Assembly (NCBI GenBank): GCA_943787225.1
Contig: CALSLP010000002.1
Location: 210,648 to 274,647, forward strand
Direction of reading: 5' to 3'
DNA: 64,000 nt
From: an uncultured Alphaproteobacteria bacterium
GTDB taxonomy: Bacteria > Pseudomonadota > Alphaproteobacteria > MPNO01 > UBA2964
Position 1 is the first letter of the stretch; each line of letters starts with the position of its first letter. Below, in pieces: positions 46,507 through 54,166 of this stretch. The position numbers and the translations under genes are program-made. The notes beneath the pieces were generated by a model. It worked only from the letters and a program-made list of their open reading frames with translations, made no database searches and was not told where the DNA came from.

Positions 46507-47113
46507 ATGAGTACAATCAGGAAGAAAACCTATAAAGACAAAACAAAATACCAAGCTCTCATTCGGTTATCTAACCACCCAACAATCTCTAAAACCTTCA
46601 GTCTCAAATCTCATGCTGTTCAATGGGCAAGAGAGACAGAAATACAGATAGAAAAAGGTCTGCTCACTACAAGCTATGACAAGGCAGAGGAGACACTAGG
46701 AGAGGTCCTCAAGAGATACCTGTCTGAAGTGACACCCAGCAAGAGAGGCCACAAGGTTGAAGCCATCAGGCTGAGAAAGCTCATGCGTGACCCTATGGCG
46801 GCAACCAAGTTTGGTTATCTAAAACCAAGCCATCTGATCAAGTATAGGAACCAAAGATTAAGGGAAGTCTCCGGAAGCACGGTTAAAAAAGAATTAAGCT
46901 TGATTAGCCACGTCTTTGAGACTGCCAATAAGGAATGGGATATGCCTATGAATGGCAATCCCGTTCGGCTAATAAGCAAACCTAAAGAGAATAAGCCAAG
47001 AGACAGAAGGCTGGAGGACGATGAAGAAGAACGTCTCCTGCGGTCCTGCAGCCAGAGCAGGAACCCATACCTGCTACCGCTAGTCATTTTGGCTATAGAG
47101 ACAGCCATGAGGC
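46507..47113 (+). pseudogene. int: Tyrosine integrase, truncated by IS element
   Basis: AATGGAGAAGACAA precedes the ATG. The frame encodes an N-terminal arm-binding region (TYKDKTKYQALIRLSNHPTI), a core-binding SAM-like domain (GHKVEAIRLRKLMRDPMAATKFGYL, read in parts, and IKYRNQRLREVSGSTVKKEL) and the start of the catalytic domain (LPLVILAIETAMR). It stops at the first catalytic Arg, where the IS3 element begins at 47114. The remaining catalytic residues (His/Arg box and Tyr) are not found elsewhere in the island, so the element cannot excise by itself. Confidence 0.88.
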
Positions 47114-47116
47114 TGT

Positions 47117-47974
47117 CTAGCCCCCAAGTTCAGTGCCATTTGTGATTAGAGTTTCGGGCACTGGCGGCCGCATGTTCAGGGCCTGATGTGGTCGCACGTG
47201 ATTGTACTGTCTGAGCCACTGGTTGATGACGATCTGAGCCTGCTTAGTCGTGGTGAACCACTCGGCATTGAGAACCTCGCGGCGCAGGGTTCCGTTGAAG
47301 CGTTCGTTGTATCCGTTCTCCCAGGGTGATCCGGGATAGATCCGGATGGGTTTGATGCCGACCCTTGCCAGCCAGTCCTGCATCGCCTGTGCGATGAACT
47401 CGGGACCATTGTCCGAGCGGATGTATTCCGGGGTGCCGTGGCGCAGCAGGAGTGGGTATAGCGCCTCAAGCACATCGTCAGCCCTCATCCGGGTGCGAAC
47501 CGTCACAGCCAGCACCTGGCGGGTGTACTCGTCCAGGACAGTCAGCATCTTGTAGCTCCGACCGTTGTCGAGCTTGTCGTGCACGAAGTCGATGGCCCAG
47601 ACGTGATTGGGATGGGTTGGCCGCAACCGAATGATCGAGCTGTCCTTGTGATAGAGCCGCCGGCGCTTCTTGTCTCGTTGCGGCAGCTGAAGTCCTTCTT
47701 CGCGCCAGATCCGCTCAACCTTCTTGTGGTTCACCTTCCACCCTTCGATACGCAGCAGGACGGCAATCTTGCGATAACCGTAGCGCCCATACTGCTTCGC
47801 CAGCCGGATCAGTGCCAACCGCAGAGCATTGTCATCTTTGGGATCTGGTCGATATTGCAGGGAACTGCGGGCCAGACCAATAACCCGGCAGGTCCGTCGC
47901 TCCGACGTAGCAAGCTTCTGGCGTGTATGGATAACGGCCTGACGAAGCTGCTCTGTCGTCAGGCCCTGGGCTTT
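47117..47974 (-). CDS. IS3-family transposase orfB (DDE catalytic part)
   Basis: The frame runs upstream of the visible ATG-type starts into the orfA overlap (SKAQGLTTEQLRQAVIHTRQ). It is probably made as an OrfAB fusion by -1 slippage at AAAG (plus coordinates about 47971-47974). It has the HTH_21 region (RTCRVIGLARSSLQYR and [15 protein letters not shown]) and the rve integrase core with DDE triad: Asp in VWAIDFVHD, Asp in IRSDNGPEF and Glu in WENGYNERFNGTLRRE. It ends in the terminal repeat with NMRPPVPETLI. Intact. Confidence 0.92.
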   Translation of the reverse strand, partial: KAQGLTTEQLRQAVIHTRQKLATSERRTCRVIGLARSSLQYRPDPKDDNALRLALIRLAKQYGRYGYRKIAVLLRIEGWKVNHKKVERIWREEGLQLPQRDKKRRRLYHKDSSIIRLRPTHPNHVWAIDFVHDKLDNGRSYKMLTVLDEYTRQVLAVTVRTRMRADDVLEALYPLLLRHGTPEYIRSDNGPEFIAQAMQDWLARVGIKPIRIYPGSPWENGYNERFNGTLRREVLNAEWFTTTKQAQIVINQWLRQYNHVRPHQALNMRPPVPETLITNGTELGG

Positions 47975-48252
47975 AGATGGCTCAGACTTTCCTTGAGGAT
48001 CAGCTTGTCCAACTCAAGCTCCGCAACGATCTTCTTCAGCCGCGTATTCTCCTTCTCGAGAGAACGCATCTCCGACAACTGCGACCGACCCATCCCGCCA
48101 AACCGCTTGCGCCAGTTATAATACGTAGCGTCGCTGATACCCACGCCGCGACACGCCGATGCCACGTCACTGCCGGCTGACAGCTTCACCTCAATCTCAC
48201 GCAGCAGCTTCAGTATGTCCTCGTCCGAATGTCGTTTCCGAGCCATATCCAA
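47959..48252 (-). CDS. IS3-family transposase orfA
   Basis: This 97-residue protein has a helix-turn-helix (ACRGVGISDATYYNWRKRFGGM) and a leucine-zipper-like C-terminus (MRSLEKENTRLKKIVAELEL). It binds the terminal repeats and supplies the N-terminal part of the OrfAB transposase through a -1 frameshift. Its stop overlaps the orfB frame. A second ATG (MARKRHSD) two codons in is an alternative start. Confidence 0.92.
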   Translation of the reverse strand: MDMARKRHSDEDILKLLREIEVKLSAGSDVASACRGVGISDATYYNWRKRFGGMGRSQLSEMRSLEKENTRLKKIVAELELDKLILKESLSHLKPRA

Positions 48253-48300
48253 TCCCTTTCCTGTACTAAAATAGTGGCCCAGTTTTAGGGGGGAAGGACA

Positions 48301-48735
48301 CCTGGGCTAGGCGACCCTAATTATTTTCATGTGGAAGATTGTAAAACACAACGCAATTTGAACGATGAAGGACGTTACCAATCAAAAAAAATTGGTGACC
48401 TATTTCGATCAAATGGTATTGGCAAGGCAGCAGTATATTCTAGCCAGTGGTGCAGATGCTTAGATACTGCGAGGTTGTTAGACCTTGGAGAGGTTTCCGA
48501 ATTACCTTCCCTCAACTCATTTTTCGAACATTTTAAAAGAGAACAATCCCAAACCGAGCAAACGATGCGTTGGATACAGAATGCGCCGTTGGACACCCCT
48601 ACAGTTCTAGTCACTCATCAAGTTAATATCACCGCCTTAACAGGCTACTACCCTGCAGAAGGGGAAATTGTTTTCGTCCGAAGATCGACTGATGGTCAAC
48701 TTTCGATAATTGGAAGCAAACAAATGCTACATTGA
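48301..48735 (+). pseudogene. Histidine phosphatase family protein, N-terminus lost to IS
   Basis: The frame is open from the IS boundary. It reads PGLGDPNYFHVEDCKTQRNL and NDEGRYQSKKIGDLFRSNGI, then the conserved YSSQWCRCLDTARLLDL and VLVTHQVNITALTGYYPAEG with the second catalytic His. The first catalytic RHG motif (about 10-15 residues before) is missing because the IS end lies exactly there. It ends at 48735. The protein is otherwise full length for the SixA-like/phosphoglycerate-mutase fold. Confidence 0.82.
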
Positions 48736-49007
48736 ATCTTGCAACAAGTTGACCTTCGGTCTTCTGCCCCTTCCTAATAATTTACGGGTATGGGGTCAGA
48801 AGCACTCACACCCTATTCTCTCTACCCGTTCCGAATATTCTCTGCCAGACTTCCCGTATGAGAAACCTGAACACTACTATCATTACTGTTGCCACTAGAC
48901 TGCTTGAATTTAAATACCAGAGAATCCCGAGACGTTATATTCCTGTGTCATGCAGCCTTCCCTTGTCATGCAGCCTTCCCTATCAAAGTCTTCCATTCGG
49001 GATCAGA

Positions 49008-49166
49008 TCACATTGGTTGATCGAAGGGCACCCATGCCCTGCTTCCATCAATATTTATTTGTTTAAATTTGCGGTGAGAAGGGCAGGAGCACACAACGCT
49101 TCCATCTTGCAGTTGATTTAAAACGGTAACTTCACCACAAATCACACACTCTATTGGACAGATCAT
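49008..49166 (-). CDS. Small putative zinc-ribbon protein
   Basis: From the ATG at 49164-49166 (GGAAGAAAAA upstream), a 52-residue protein with Cys pairs ECVICGEVTVL and VVCSCPSHRKF, arranged as a small zinc ribbon. No family recognised. A longer frame to 49259 adds an unlikely leader. It lies in the AT-rich island and could be a phage- or plasmid-like accessory protein. Confidence 0.4.
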   Translation of the reverse strand: MICPIECVICGEVTVLNQLQDGSVVCSCPSHRKFKQINIDGSRAWVPFDQPM

Positions 49167-49193
49167 TTTTTCTTCCAAGTTCTTTTTACTCTC

Positions 49194-49595
49194 ATGATTG
49201 ATCGGCGACGGCCAACTTATTCTCTGTATAGTCAGCCTTCCTATAAAAACTTTCAACAACCCAGATATACTTCCAAGAATAGTTTGGGGCAGGTCTATAC
49301 CCCCCCAACAACACTACTCCACGGTGTTGCTGTTTCAAGGCTGGATAAGATAAAGGCCCTCAAGAAATTTGGATCGTTACCTGAGAACACCAACTTTGGC
49401 GTCAAGACGAGTGTGGTGAGAAGCATTCTGGAGAGCAGTAACGTTTCTTCACCCAGTCCCAATAGGTCTTCGATTTCAAAGTCCAAGTTAGCCAAAATGA
49501 TTTCTGGTGGGACGTATTATCTATCCTGCTGGATGACGACGGCACAGATTGAGAAGATGAGATCTAAGAAGGTTATATTCCAGAACTTGGATTAG
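49194..49595 (+). CDS. Hypothetical protein
   Basis: A 133-residue open frame starting MIDRRRPTYSLYSQPSYKNF and ending MRSKKVIFQNLD. It is Ser/Lys-rich, basic, with no Cys pair or membrane segment and no recognisable motif. No strong ribosome-binding site is seen. It is the only long open frame between the small zinc-ribbon gene and the secreted protein at 49680. Its reality is uncertain. Confidence 0.3.
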   Translation: MIDRRRPTYSLYSQPSYKNFQQPRYTSKNSLGQVYTPPTTLLHGVAVSRLDKIKALKKFGSLPENTNFGVKTSVVRSILESSNVSSPSPNRSSISKSKLAKMISGGTYYLSCWMTTAQIEKMRSKKVIFQNLD

Positions 49596-49679
49596 CCTTG
49601 CCCGTGAATGTGTCGGCAAGAAATACAAGGGGTGTTGAAGCAATAACTGATGACGAACCCTGACGAGATAATTACTTTC

Positions 49680-49907
49680 TTATTGCTTACATCCAAGCCA
49701 AGTAGCGCCAAATGGAATGCTATATCTCGCAGCTCGGCAGGAATATTTATTGTCGTAAGGCCCCATACACTTTTGTAGACTTCCGCCTTTAACAATATAA
49801 CAAGCATACCAAGGGTCCATTAAACCAGCTACCGATTTTTCAGCTGTAAAAAATTGGAAACCGAAAAGAATAGAAAGCACCGATAACATAAGTGTTATTT
49901 TTTTCAT
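49680..49907 (-). CDS. Small secreted cysteine-containing protein
   Basis: This 75-residue protein has a signal peptide (KKITLMLSVLSILFGFQFFTAEKSVAG) followed by a 47-residue mature part with Cys in YACYIVKGG, QKCMGPYD, KYSCRAAR and WLGCKQ, i.e. four cysteines that could form two disulphides. No family recognised. Upstream of the ATG is the AT-rich island promoter region. The compact four-Cys mature domain suggests a periplasmic or extracellular small protein. Confidence 0.55.
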   Translation of the reverse strand: MKKITLMLSVLSILFGFQFFTAEKSVAGLMDPWYACYIVKGGSLQKCMGPYDNKYSCRAARYSIPFGATWLGCKQ

Positions 49908-50849
49908 TCGACACTGCCTTTATTTAATAAAAGGTATCTGGGGTCGTTATAGAATAATCGTATTTTTTAAGATGTATATATAAATGAGCATCAAGAACGA
50001 CTGGCTAAATGTCGCTTAAATAAAAGGGAAAGTACATGGAATTCCCCAATGTAAAAGACTGAATTAACTGATGACGACCCCTGATGAACTCATCATCATT
50101 GTGTCTACATTCTTAAAATAGCTTTAGGAAAATAATATAAATAATAATAAAAGATAATTTTTATCGGCGGCTATAAAGCCCCTTTGAATTATAATTTAAA
50201 TATTAATATTTGAGATATTTGTTCTTCTATATTTCAGACGGACTTCCCCCTCCGGGAGAGGTTCATCTGAAAAATAAATACTTAGATGGTGATTAACCAT
50301 CATCACTTCAGACGGTAACGACGGCGACCATTATGGTGACTACTATCACCTATGGTGGGGCAGGTTGACCTATACTCCCACTTACCATGCCGACTAATCT
50401 GGACGGATGAAACAAGACCTCGTTACAAGCCTTGATCCTTCTTACTGATGTCTAGTCTCTGACAGAGCAGCTCACTTGTGTGCTTTGAATTAATACAGCC
50501 TGCGGTTTGGTGTGATCAATGGAGTTATGGGTCTTTGTTCCCAATCTCTATTTATATACCGCCAGAACATCCTGTTTGAGGATCACTATTTTAGTCTTTT
50601 TCTACACCACTATTATACCACACTTTTGCCTCTGATTTCTGACATCAAGCCTTTCTGCGGGTTACAGAAGGTGGTGATTCTTCAATTTCAATCGTGAGGT
50701 TTTTACACCTGATAAGCCATTGTTCTGACTCATGAATTCAGGATGGCCATCGTTACGTTTTAATTTGAGGGTGAAAAAGGAGCCGAATGCCCCTACGTAG
50801 AACTAAAAGCTCTTGATGCGCTGGCAGAATGCTTGTGGTCATAGGTTAC
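49908..50849. other. AT-rich non-coding stretch
   Basis: No open frame with a plausible product. It contains short hairpins, including an imperfect one at 50235-50275 (tttcagacgg...ccgggag...tctgaaa), an atggtgattaaccatcat palindrome near 50287-50304, and a copy of acaagacctcgtta near 50413 which recurs in the hairpin at 51057. A similar short motif, taactgatgacga..ccctga, occurs near 49645 and 50072. It looks like decayed or regulatory mobile-element sequence. Confidence 0.5.
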
Positions 50850-50969
50850 CTAACACCAAATCTCCTCCGATATCTTTTTACCGCAGACCGTCTGGGCGTT
50901 ACCGTGCAATGGCGTTGCAAGAAGCATGGCAAGGGTCAGTAGGAGGACGGGTGCGAGGATGCATTTCAT
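50850..50969 (-). CDS. Very small secreted peptide or signal-peptide remnant
   Basis: From ATG 50967-50969 a 39-residue frame encodes MKCILAPVLLLTLAMLLATP then LHGNAQTVCGKKISEEIWC. The first 26 residues are a clean signal peptide. The mature part is only about 13 residues with two Cys, so it may be a secreted peptide or the stump of a longer protein. The leader resembles that of the Sel1-like remnant at 51880-52132. Confidence 0.4.
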   Translation of the reverse strand: MKCILAPVLLLTLAMLLATPLHGNAQTVCGKKISEEIWC

Positions 50970-51056
50970 AGAGGGAACTGCGTAAAACAGGGGATGGATG
51001 GTCTGGGTGGAGTTCTACTCAACACCCTTTGTAGTTCTTACGGACACATTCACGGG

Positions 51057-51098
51057 CGAGGTCTTGTGCTGCGAGTTTTTGAACAACACAAGACCTCG
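51057..51098. repeat. 12-bp perfect inverted repeat hairpin
   Basis: cgaggtcttgtg (51057-51068) and cacaagacctcg (51087-51098) form a perfect stem with an 18-nt loop. It lies about 80 bp beyond the stop of the pentapeptide-repeat gene. There is no poly-U on either strand, so it is not a standard terminator; it could be a protein-binding site or a recombination site. Half the stem recurs at about 50413. Confidence 0.6.
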
Positions 51099-51175
51099 TT
51101 AAGGTTTATTTGCCCCGAATATCGTATGGGTTTTTCCTCTTTTCAGCAGCGGACCTTCTGTCAACACCGCAACTA

Positions 51176-51852
51176 TTAACCTTCATGCAGGGGCGTGAAG
51201 GGTGGCGCATCCCCATAGATAGGTTCACTCCATTTGTCCCTAACGCACTTTCCGATTGAGCCTTTGCCGCATTTTATGCCGTCTGTCCAAGTGCACTTTC
51301 CGATTGAGCCTTTGCCGCATTTTCTGCCGTCTGTCCAAGTGGCCCCGGTCAGGTTGGCGTTGGTCAGTCTTGCCCGCTCAGTTGGCCTTGGTCAGGTTGG
51401 CCCCGCTCAGGTTGGCGTTGGTCAGTCTTGCCACGCTCAGGTTGGCCCCGCTCAGGTTGGCCCAGCTCAGGTCGGCCCCTCTCAGGTTGGCATCGGTCAG
51501 GTTGGCCCCGCTCAGGTCGGCCCTTCTCAGGTCGGCCCCGTCCAGCATGGCCATATACAGGTTGGCCCGCGCTCAGTGTGGCCTTCTGCAGGTTGGCCCC
51601 TCTCAGGTAGGCCAAACTGAGTTTGGCCTTATACAGGTTGGCCCAGTTCAGTTTGGCCATATACAGGTTGGCCCGGCTCAGATTGGCCCCTCTCAGGTCG
51701 GCCCCGATCAGGTCGGCCTCGATCAGTTTGCACCTTATACACTGATTGGTCTTTTTCAGTTTTGCTAGATCTTTTTTGTCAAAGGCTTGAGCAGTATTAG
51801 CTGTTGCGGTTAACACGAAGACACAAAGAACGAGTGAGAGATATTTTTTCAT
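51176..51852 (-). pseudogene. Secreted pentapeptide-repeat protein, frame broken about three times
   Basis: It starts with a signal peptide (YLSLVLCVFVLTATANTAQA), then TNQCIRCKLIEADLIGADLRGANLSRANLYMAKL, read in parts. The A(D/N)LxX repeats continue in other frames after indels near 51566-51570 and in the stretch 51373-51381, where CC and GGGG runs each appear one base short. The last frame gives NANLTGATWTDGRKCGKGSIGKC followed by a duplicated 16-residue unit and ends CVRDKWSEPIYGD...LHEG at 51176. The repeat makes a right-handed beta helix. Read through, about 225 residues. Confidence 0.7.
51245..51340. repeat. Tandem 48-bp duplication in the pentapeptide gene
   Basis: Two 48-bp units (51245-51292 and 51293-51340) are nearly identical; they differ at one base that I can see (tatgcc versus tctgcc). 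On the minus strand each encodes TWTDG(R/I)KCGKGSIGKC, a 16-residue module with two Cys, common as the C-terminal cap of secreted pentapeptide-repeat proteins. The in-frame duplication adds an extra Cys pair. Confidence 0.75.
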
Positions 51853-51879
51853 ATTGAAAACCTTATTTTTTAGAGGATC

Positions 51880-52132
51880 TCATCGGGAATGTTCCAGTTG
51901 CGATATCCCTATCAAAAAGAGTTCTGAATCGGAAGCATGCGGGTATATCGCACGCCCTGTCTGACTGCCTTCGGCATCCCCCTGTTTCGCAAGAGGTGTC
52001 CATTCACGCAGAGCAGTTGCGTAATCACCACTTCGGGCAGCGGTCATACCTTTTTTGGAAATCAGCAGAGGACGCAGGGGTTCCCACCAAGAGGGTAAGG
52101 AGCAGGACAGGAAGGATGAGCAGTCTGTTCAT
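51880..52132 (-). pseudogene. Sel1-repeat/TPR-type secreted protein remnant, frame broken
   Basis: From the ATG at 52130-52132 the frame reads MNRLLILPVLLLTLLVGTPA, a signal peptide, then SSADFQK. A run of six T (52051-52056; five are expected) shifts the frame; the next frame continues GMTAARSGDYATALREWTPLAKQGDAEGS, typical of the first Sel1-like repeat. It then diverges (TGRAIYPHASDSELFLIG) and stops at 51880. The remaining repeats are absent, so it is a truncated gene. Confidence 0.6.
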
Positions 52133-52159
52133 AGGGGAAAGTCTGACACGGAAGGTCTG

Positions 52160-52331
52160 GGATGGATAGAGAGAATGGGGTGTGGCGACTGACGGCTCAT
52201 TGCCAGTTTTCTTTCTCAGAGATGAAGAAGACTAAGGAAATAACAATTAAACCCGTCTCATTACTGATGAGTTTTTTAGGACGATAGGCCCACATATCTA
52301 GCTGAGTAACCCCAGCAGCTATTATTATATT
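52160..52331. repeat. Diverged direct repeat, copy 1
   Basis: Resembles 52875-53093 in the same orientation. The best conserved parts are the start, ggatggatagagagaatggg, and the end, where cccacatatctagctgag and cagcagctattattatatt are shared. No convincing coding sequence in this copy. Probably the remains of a duplicated small gene or mobile-element end. Confidence 0.6.
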
Positions 52332-52365
52332 CTAATTTGCCTCGCACACCCCAATATGACTAATG

Positions 52366-52620
52366 CTAGAATTTATTTGGTTTAATATTTGCCCCTTTTT
52401 CCCAATTCTCTAAGGCCATTTTCTGAGCGGTACTGATTAATTCTTCCGCACTCTCCGGCGTTGGCGCTAGAGAATAACTAGATGACATTAAAAAAACCAG
52501 TAATCCTGAGAGGCTATCTTTGACATGCTCCTCACTCTGACCATAGAAATAATCTTCAATTGCATTCAGGGCATCACATCCTGCCTGAAAACCAATATCG
52601 TATGCTTTTTTTGAATCCAT
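52366..52620 (-). CDS. Hypothetical protein
   Basis: This 84-residue frame begins MDSKKAYDIGFQAGCDALNA and ends ENWEKGANIKPNKF. It is mostly helical in appearance, mildly acidic, with one Cys and no signal peptide. Codon-level composition is plausible. No recognised family; located between the two diverged direct repeats of the island. Confidence 0.4.
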   Translation of the reverse strand: MDSKKAYDIGFQAGCDALNAIEDYFYGQSEEHVKDSLSGLLVFLMSSSYSLAPTPESAEELISTAQKMALENWEKGANIKPNKF

Positions 52621-52874
52621 AATTGGTATACGGAAATGATAATGAAATAGATTGCTATTATGGCGATCTTTACTACGTTTTTAGACAAACTTTTATTTAA
52701 GCTACCTACCCTACCAAGAAGATAGACTTCACTCTGAAACCTCCTTCGTACCAATGAAACCAGAAGGCTGCTGTTGATGTTATTGGTCTACTTGGGAAAC
52801 CATATGAAGACAGTCAAGAAATAGCCCCCCGGTAGGCTATATGTGCCACGATGGCGCAACCAAGGATCATAGGA

Positions 52875-53093
52875 GGATGGGTAGAGAGAATGGGGTGGCG
52901 ACTGACGACCCATTGCCAGTAGTTCTAGGAGGCTGTGCTGTCATCTGGATAGTCTCATATCTATTTCTCAGAGATGAAGAGAAGAAGAAGATAATAATAA
53001 ACCATCAGCTACACGCCATATCATTATACGACGGTTTTTATGATGAGAGACCCACATATCTAGCTGAGTAAGCCCAGCAGCTATTATTATATT
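52875..53093. repeat. Diverged direct repeat, copy 2
   Basis: Second copy of 52160-52331, longer by about 45 bp in the middle. It contains a possible small membrane frame (LPVVLGGCAVIWIVSYLFLR) that is not preserved in copy 1. The two copies share a nearly identical last 40 bp. Confidence 0.6.
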
Positions 53094-53134
53094 ATGTGTG
53101 GTGGGCTGTATTTCTTTGGGTGGGGTGGTCTTTG

Positions 53135-53153
53135 GGTCCAATATAAGTCCAAT
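53135..53153. repeat. Right GTCCAAT double-motif repeat (candidate integrase arm site)
   Basis: Exact copy of 46477-46495 (ggtccaatataagtccaat), 139 bp inside the right attachment repeat. See the left copy for interpretation. Confidence 0.5.
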
Positions 53154-53291
53154 AAACTATGAAATGGGACCCATCGTTTTCTAAAGGGATTCACATCATG
53201 AGCAGTACGTGTTTAAATAGCTCTTGGAGTTTTTGTTATGGAGTCGTTGAAATACCTAGTGTTTGGATGATCAATTAAGACCACAATGTAG

Positions 53292-53378
53292 TGGTGCCCC
53301 CGGGGAGAATCGAACTCCCACTCCCTTACGAGAACTGGATTTTGAATCCAGCGCGTCTACCAGTTCCGCCACAGGGGC
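53292..53378 (-). tRNA. tRNA-Leu(CAA)
   Basis: On the minus strand: acceptor stem GCCCCTG with CGGGGGC, D-arm with GGTAGACGC, anticodon arm CTGGA-TTCAAAA-TCCAG (anticodon CAA), a long class II variable arm (TTCTCGTAAGGGAG), T-arm GGGAGTTCGATTCTCCC and an encoded CCA end at 53292-53294. The 87-nt length and long variable arm fit leucine tRNA. The 3' 59 bp are repeated at 46323-46381, so this gene is the integration target of the island and is restored intact. Confidence 0.95.
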
Positions 53379-53536
53379 CCCTGTATGGCGCTAAATTTTA
53401 GCGCGTTCGTCTTTGGTTAGACGACGGGGATAATAGCGACCGGCACCGCGCGGTCAACATGCTCTTGCTCCGACGCTTTTCGACTGTTAGGAACCATTCC
53501 AAACAGACGCCCACACGTCCCGTCAGGAGACCCATT

Positions 53537-54118
53537 TTGTTACAGCGCACCTACGATTGGGTGATGTCATTTTCGGCCCGCCCTAACGCCGTTTGGGCGC
53601 TGGTGGCGATTTCTTTTATCGAAAGCTCGATCTTTCCGATCCCCCCGGATGTGTTGCTTATCCCTATGGTTCTCGCCGCACGCAGCCGGTGGCTCGGTCT
53701 TGCCATGGCCTGCACCATCGCATCAGTCCTCGGTGGCCTTGCTGGCTACGCGATTGGCTTTTTTCTCTATGACGGTATTGGCCGGCCTCTGCTCGAATTC
53801 TACGGCTATGCCGCTAAATTTTCCGACTTCCAGCAACGCTATAACGAGTTCGGGGCCTGGATTGTCTTTATCGCTGGTATCTCGCCTTTCCCCTATAAGG
53901 TTATCACCATCGCCAGCGGTGTGACTCAGCTCGATCTCACAACCTTCTCTATTGCCTCTGTCCTCGCCCGCGGCATCCGGTTCTTCGTCGTCGCCGGACT
54001 GCTGTTCTGGCTTGGCCCTCCGATTAAGGACTTTATCGAAAAGCGACTGGGGCTGGTTTTCACTATCTTTGTGGTCTTGCTGATCGGTGGATTCGTCCTT
54101 CTCAAGTATCTGTTATAA
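53537..54118 (+). CDS. YqaA/DedA-type membrane protein
   Basis: About 193 residues from the TTG at 53537, which has AGGAGA about 8 bp upstream; the frame is open to 53459 but with an unlikely Arg-rich leader. Motifs include ESSIFPIPPDVLLIPMVLA, GYAIGFFLYDGIGRPLLEFYG, read in parts, and FIAGISPFPYKVITIASG. Several transmembrane helices are present. YqaA/DedA-like proteins are membrane transporters or lipid scramblases of uncertain role. The gene is directly downstream of the tRNA, outside the island. Confidence 0.82.
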   Translation: MLQRTYDWVMSFSARPNAVWALVAISFIESSIFPIPPDVLLIPMVLAARSRWLGLAMACTIASVLGGLAGYAIGFFLYDGIGRPLLEFYGYAAKFSDFQQRYNEFGAWIVFIAGISPFPYKVITIASGVTQLDLTTFSIASVLARGIRFFVVAGLLFWLGPPIKDFIEKRLGLVFTIFVVLLIGGFVLLKYLL

Positions 54119-54166
54119 CGAACAGTTTCGCTTGACGTCGCACGCCTCGCACAACATATCTGGCGT

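Larger units (their letters stand above)
47114..48300 (-). mobile_element. IS3-family insertion sequence, complete, 1187 bp
   Basis: Ends are imperfect inverted repeats: tgtctagcccccaagttcag at the left and, reading inward from the right end, tgtccttcccccctaaaact. It carries orfA and orfB in overlapping frames. No target-site duplication: the flanks are gaggc on the left and cctgg on the right. The left flank is integrase coding sequence and the right flank phosphatase coding sequence, so host DNA between them is missing. A 503-bp piece of the same element lies at 18560-19062. The transposase resembles the IS407/ISR1-like groups (judged from sequence pattern only). Confidence 0.88.
46323..53350. 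mobile_element. Integrative element/genomic island at tRNA-Leu(CAA), about 7 kb, degenerate
   Basis: Bounded by a perfect 59-bp direct repeat (46323-46381 and 53292-53350) that is the 3' part of tRNA-Leu(CAA); the intact tRNA is the right copy. Inside, base composition is clearly more AT-rich than the flanks, and it carries a truncated tyrosine integrase at the left end, an intact IS3-family element, a truncated phosphatase, small hypothetical and secreted proteins, a pentapeptide-repeat gene, and repeats. Identical GTCCAAT-type 19-bp sequences near both ends may be integrase arm sites. No replication, conjugation, restriction or toxin-antitoxin genes are visible. Confidence 0.85.

Noticed and set aside
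50512..51179. Short plus-strand frames at 50512-50697 and 50994-51179
   Set aside because: No ribosome-binding site, no recognisable product, and AT-rich random-like composition.
51360..51720. Regular short repeats in DNA that could be taken for a CRISPR array
   Set aside because: The units are 15-bp imperfect repeats that encode A(D/N)LxX pentapeptides on the minus strand; there are no unique spacers of constant length and no cas genes.
51234..51768. Plus-strand frames opposite the pentapeptide gene
   Set aside because: They are low-complexity antisense shadows of the repeat (LAPLRLA-type strings).
52841..53071. Small membrane protein frame on the plus strand
   Set aside because: Not conserved between the two repeat copies, with no convincing start signal; treated as part of the repeat.
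46323..53350. Defence system or toxin-antitoxin cargo in the island
   Set aside because: No nuclease, methylase, toxin or antitoxin motifs are visible; the contents are small secreted, repeat and hypothetical proteins.
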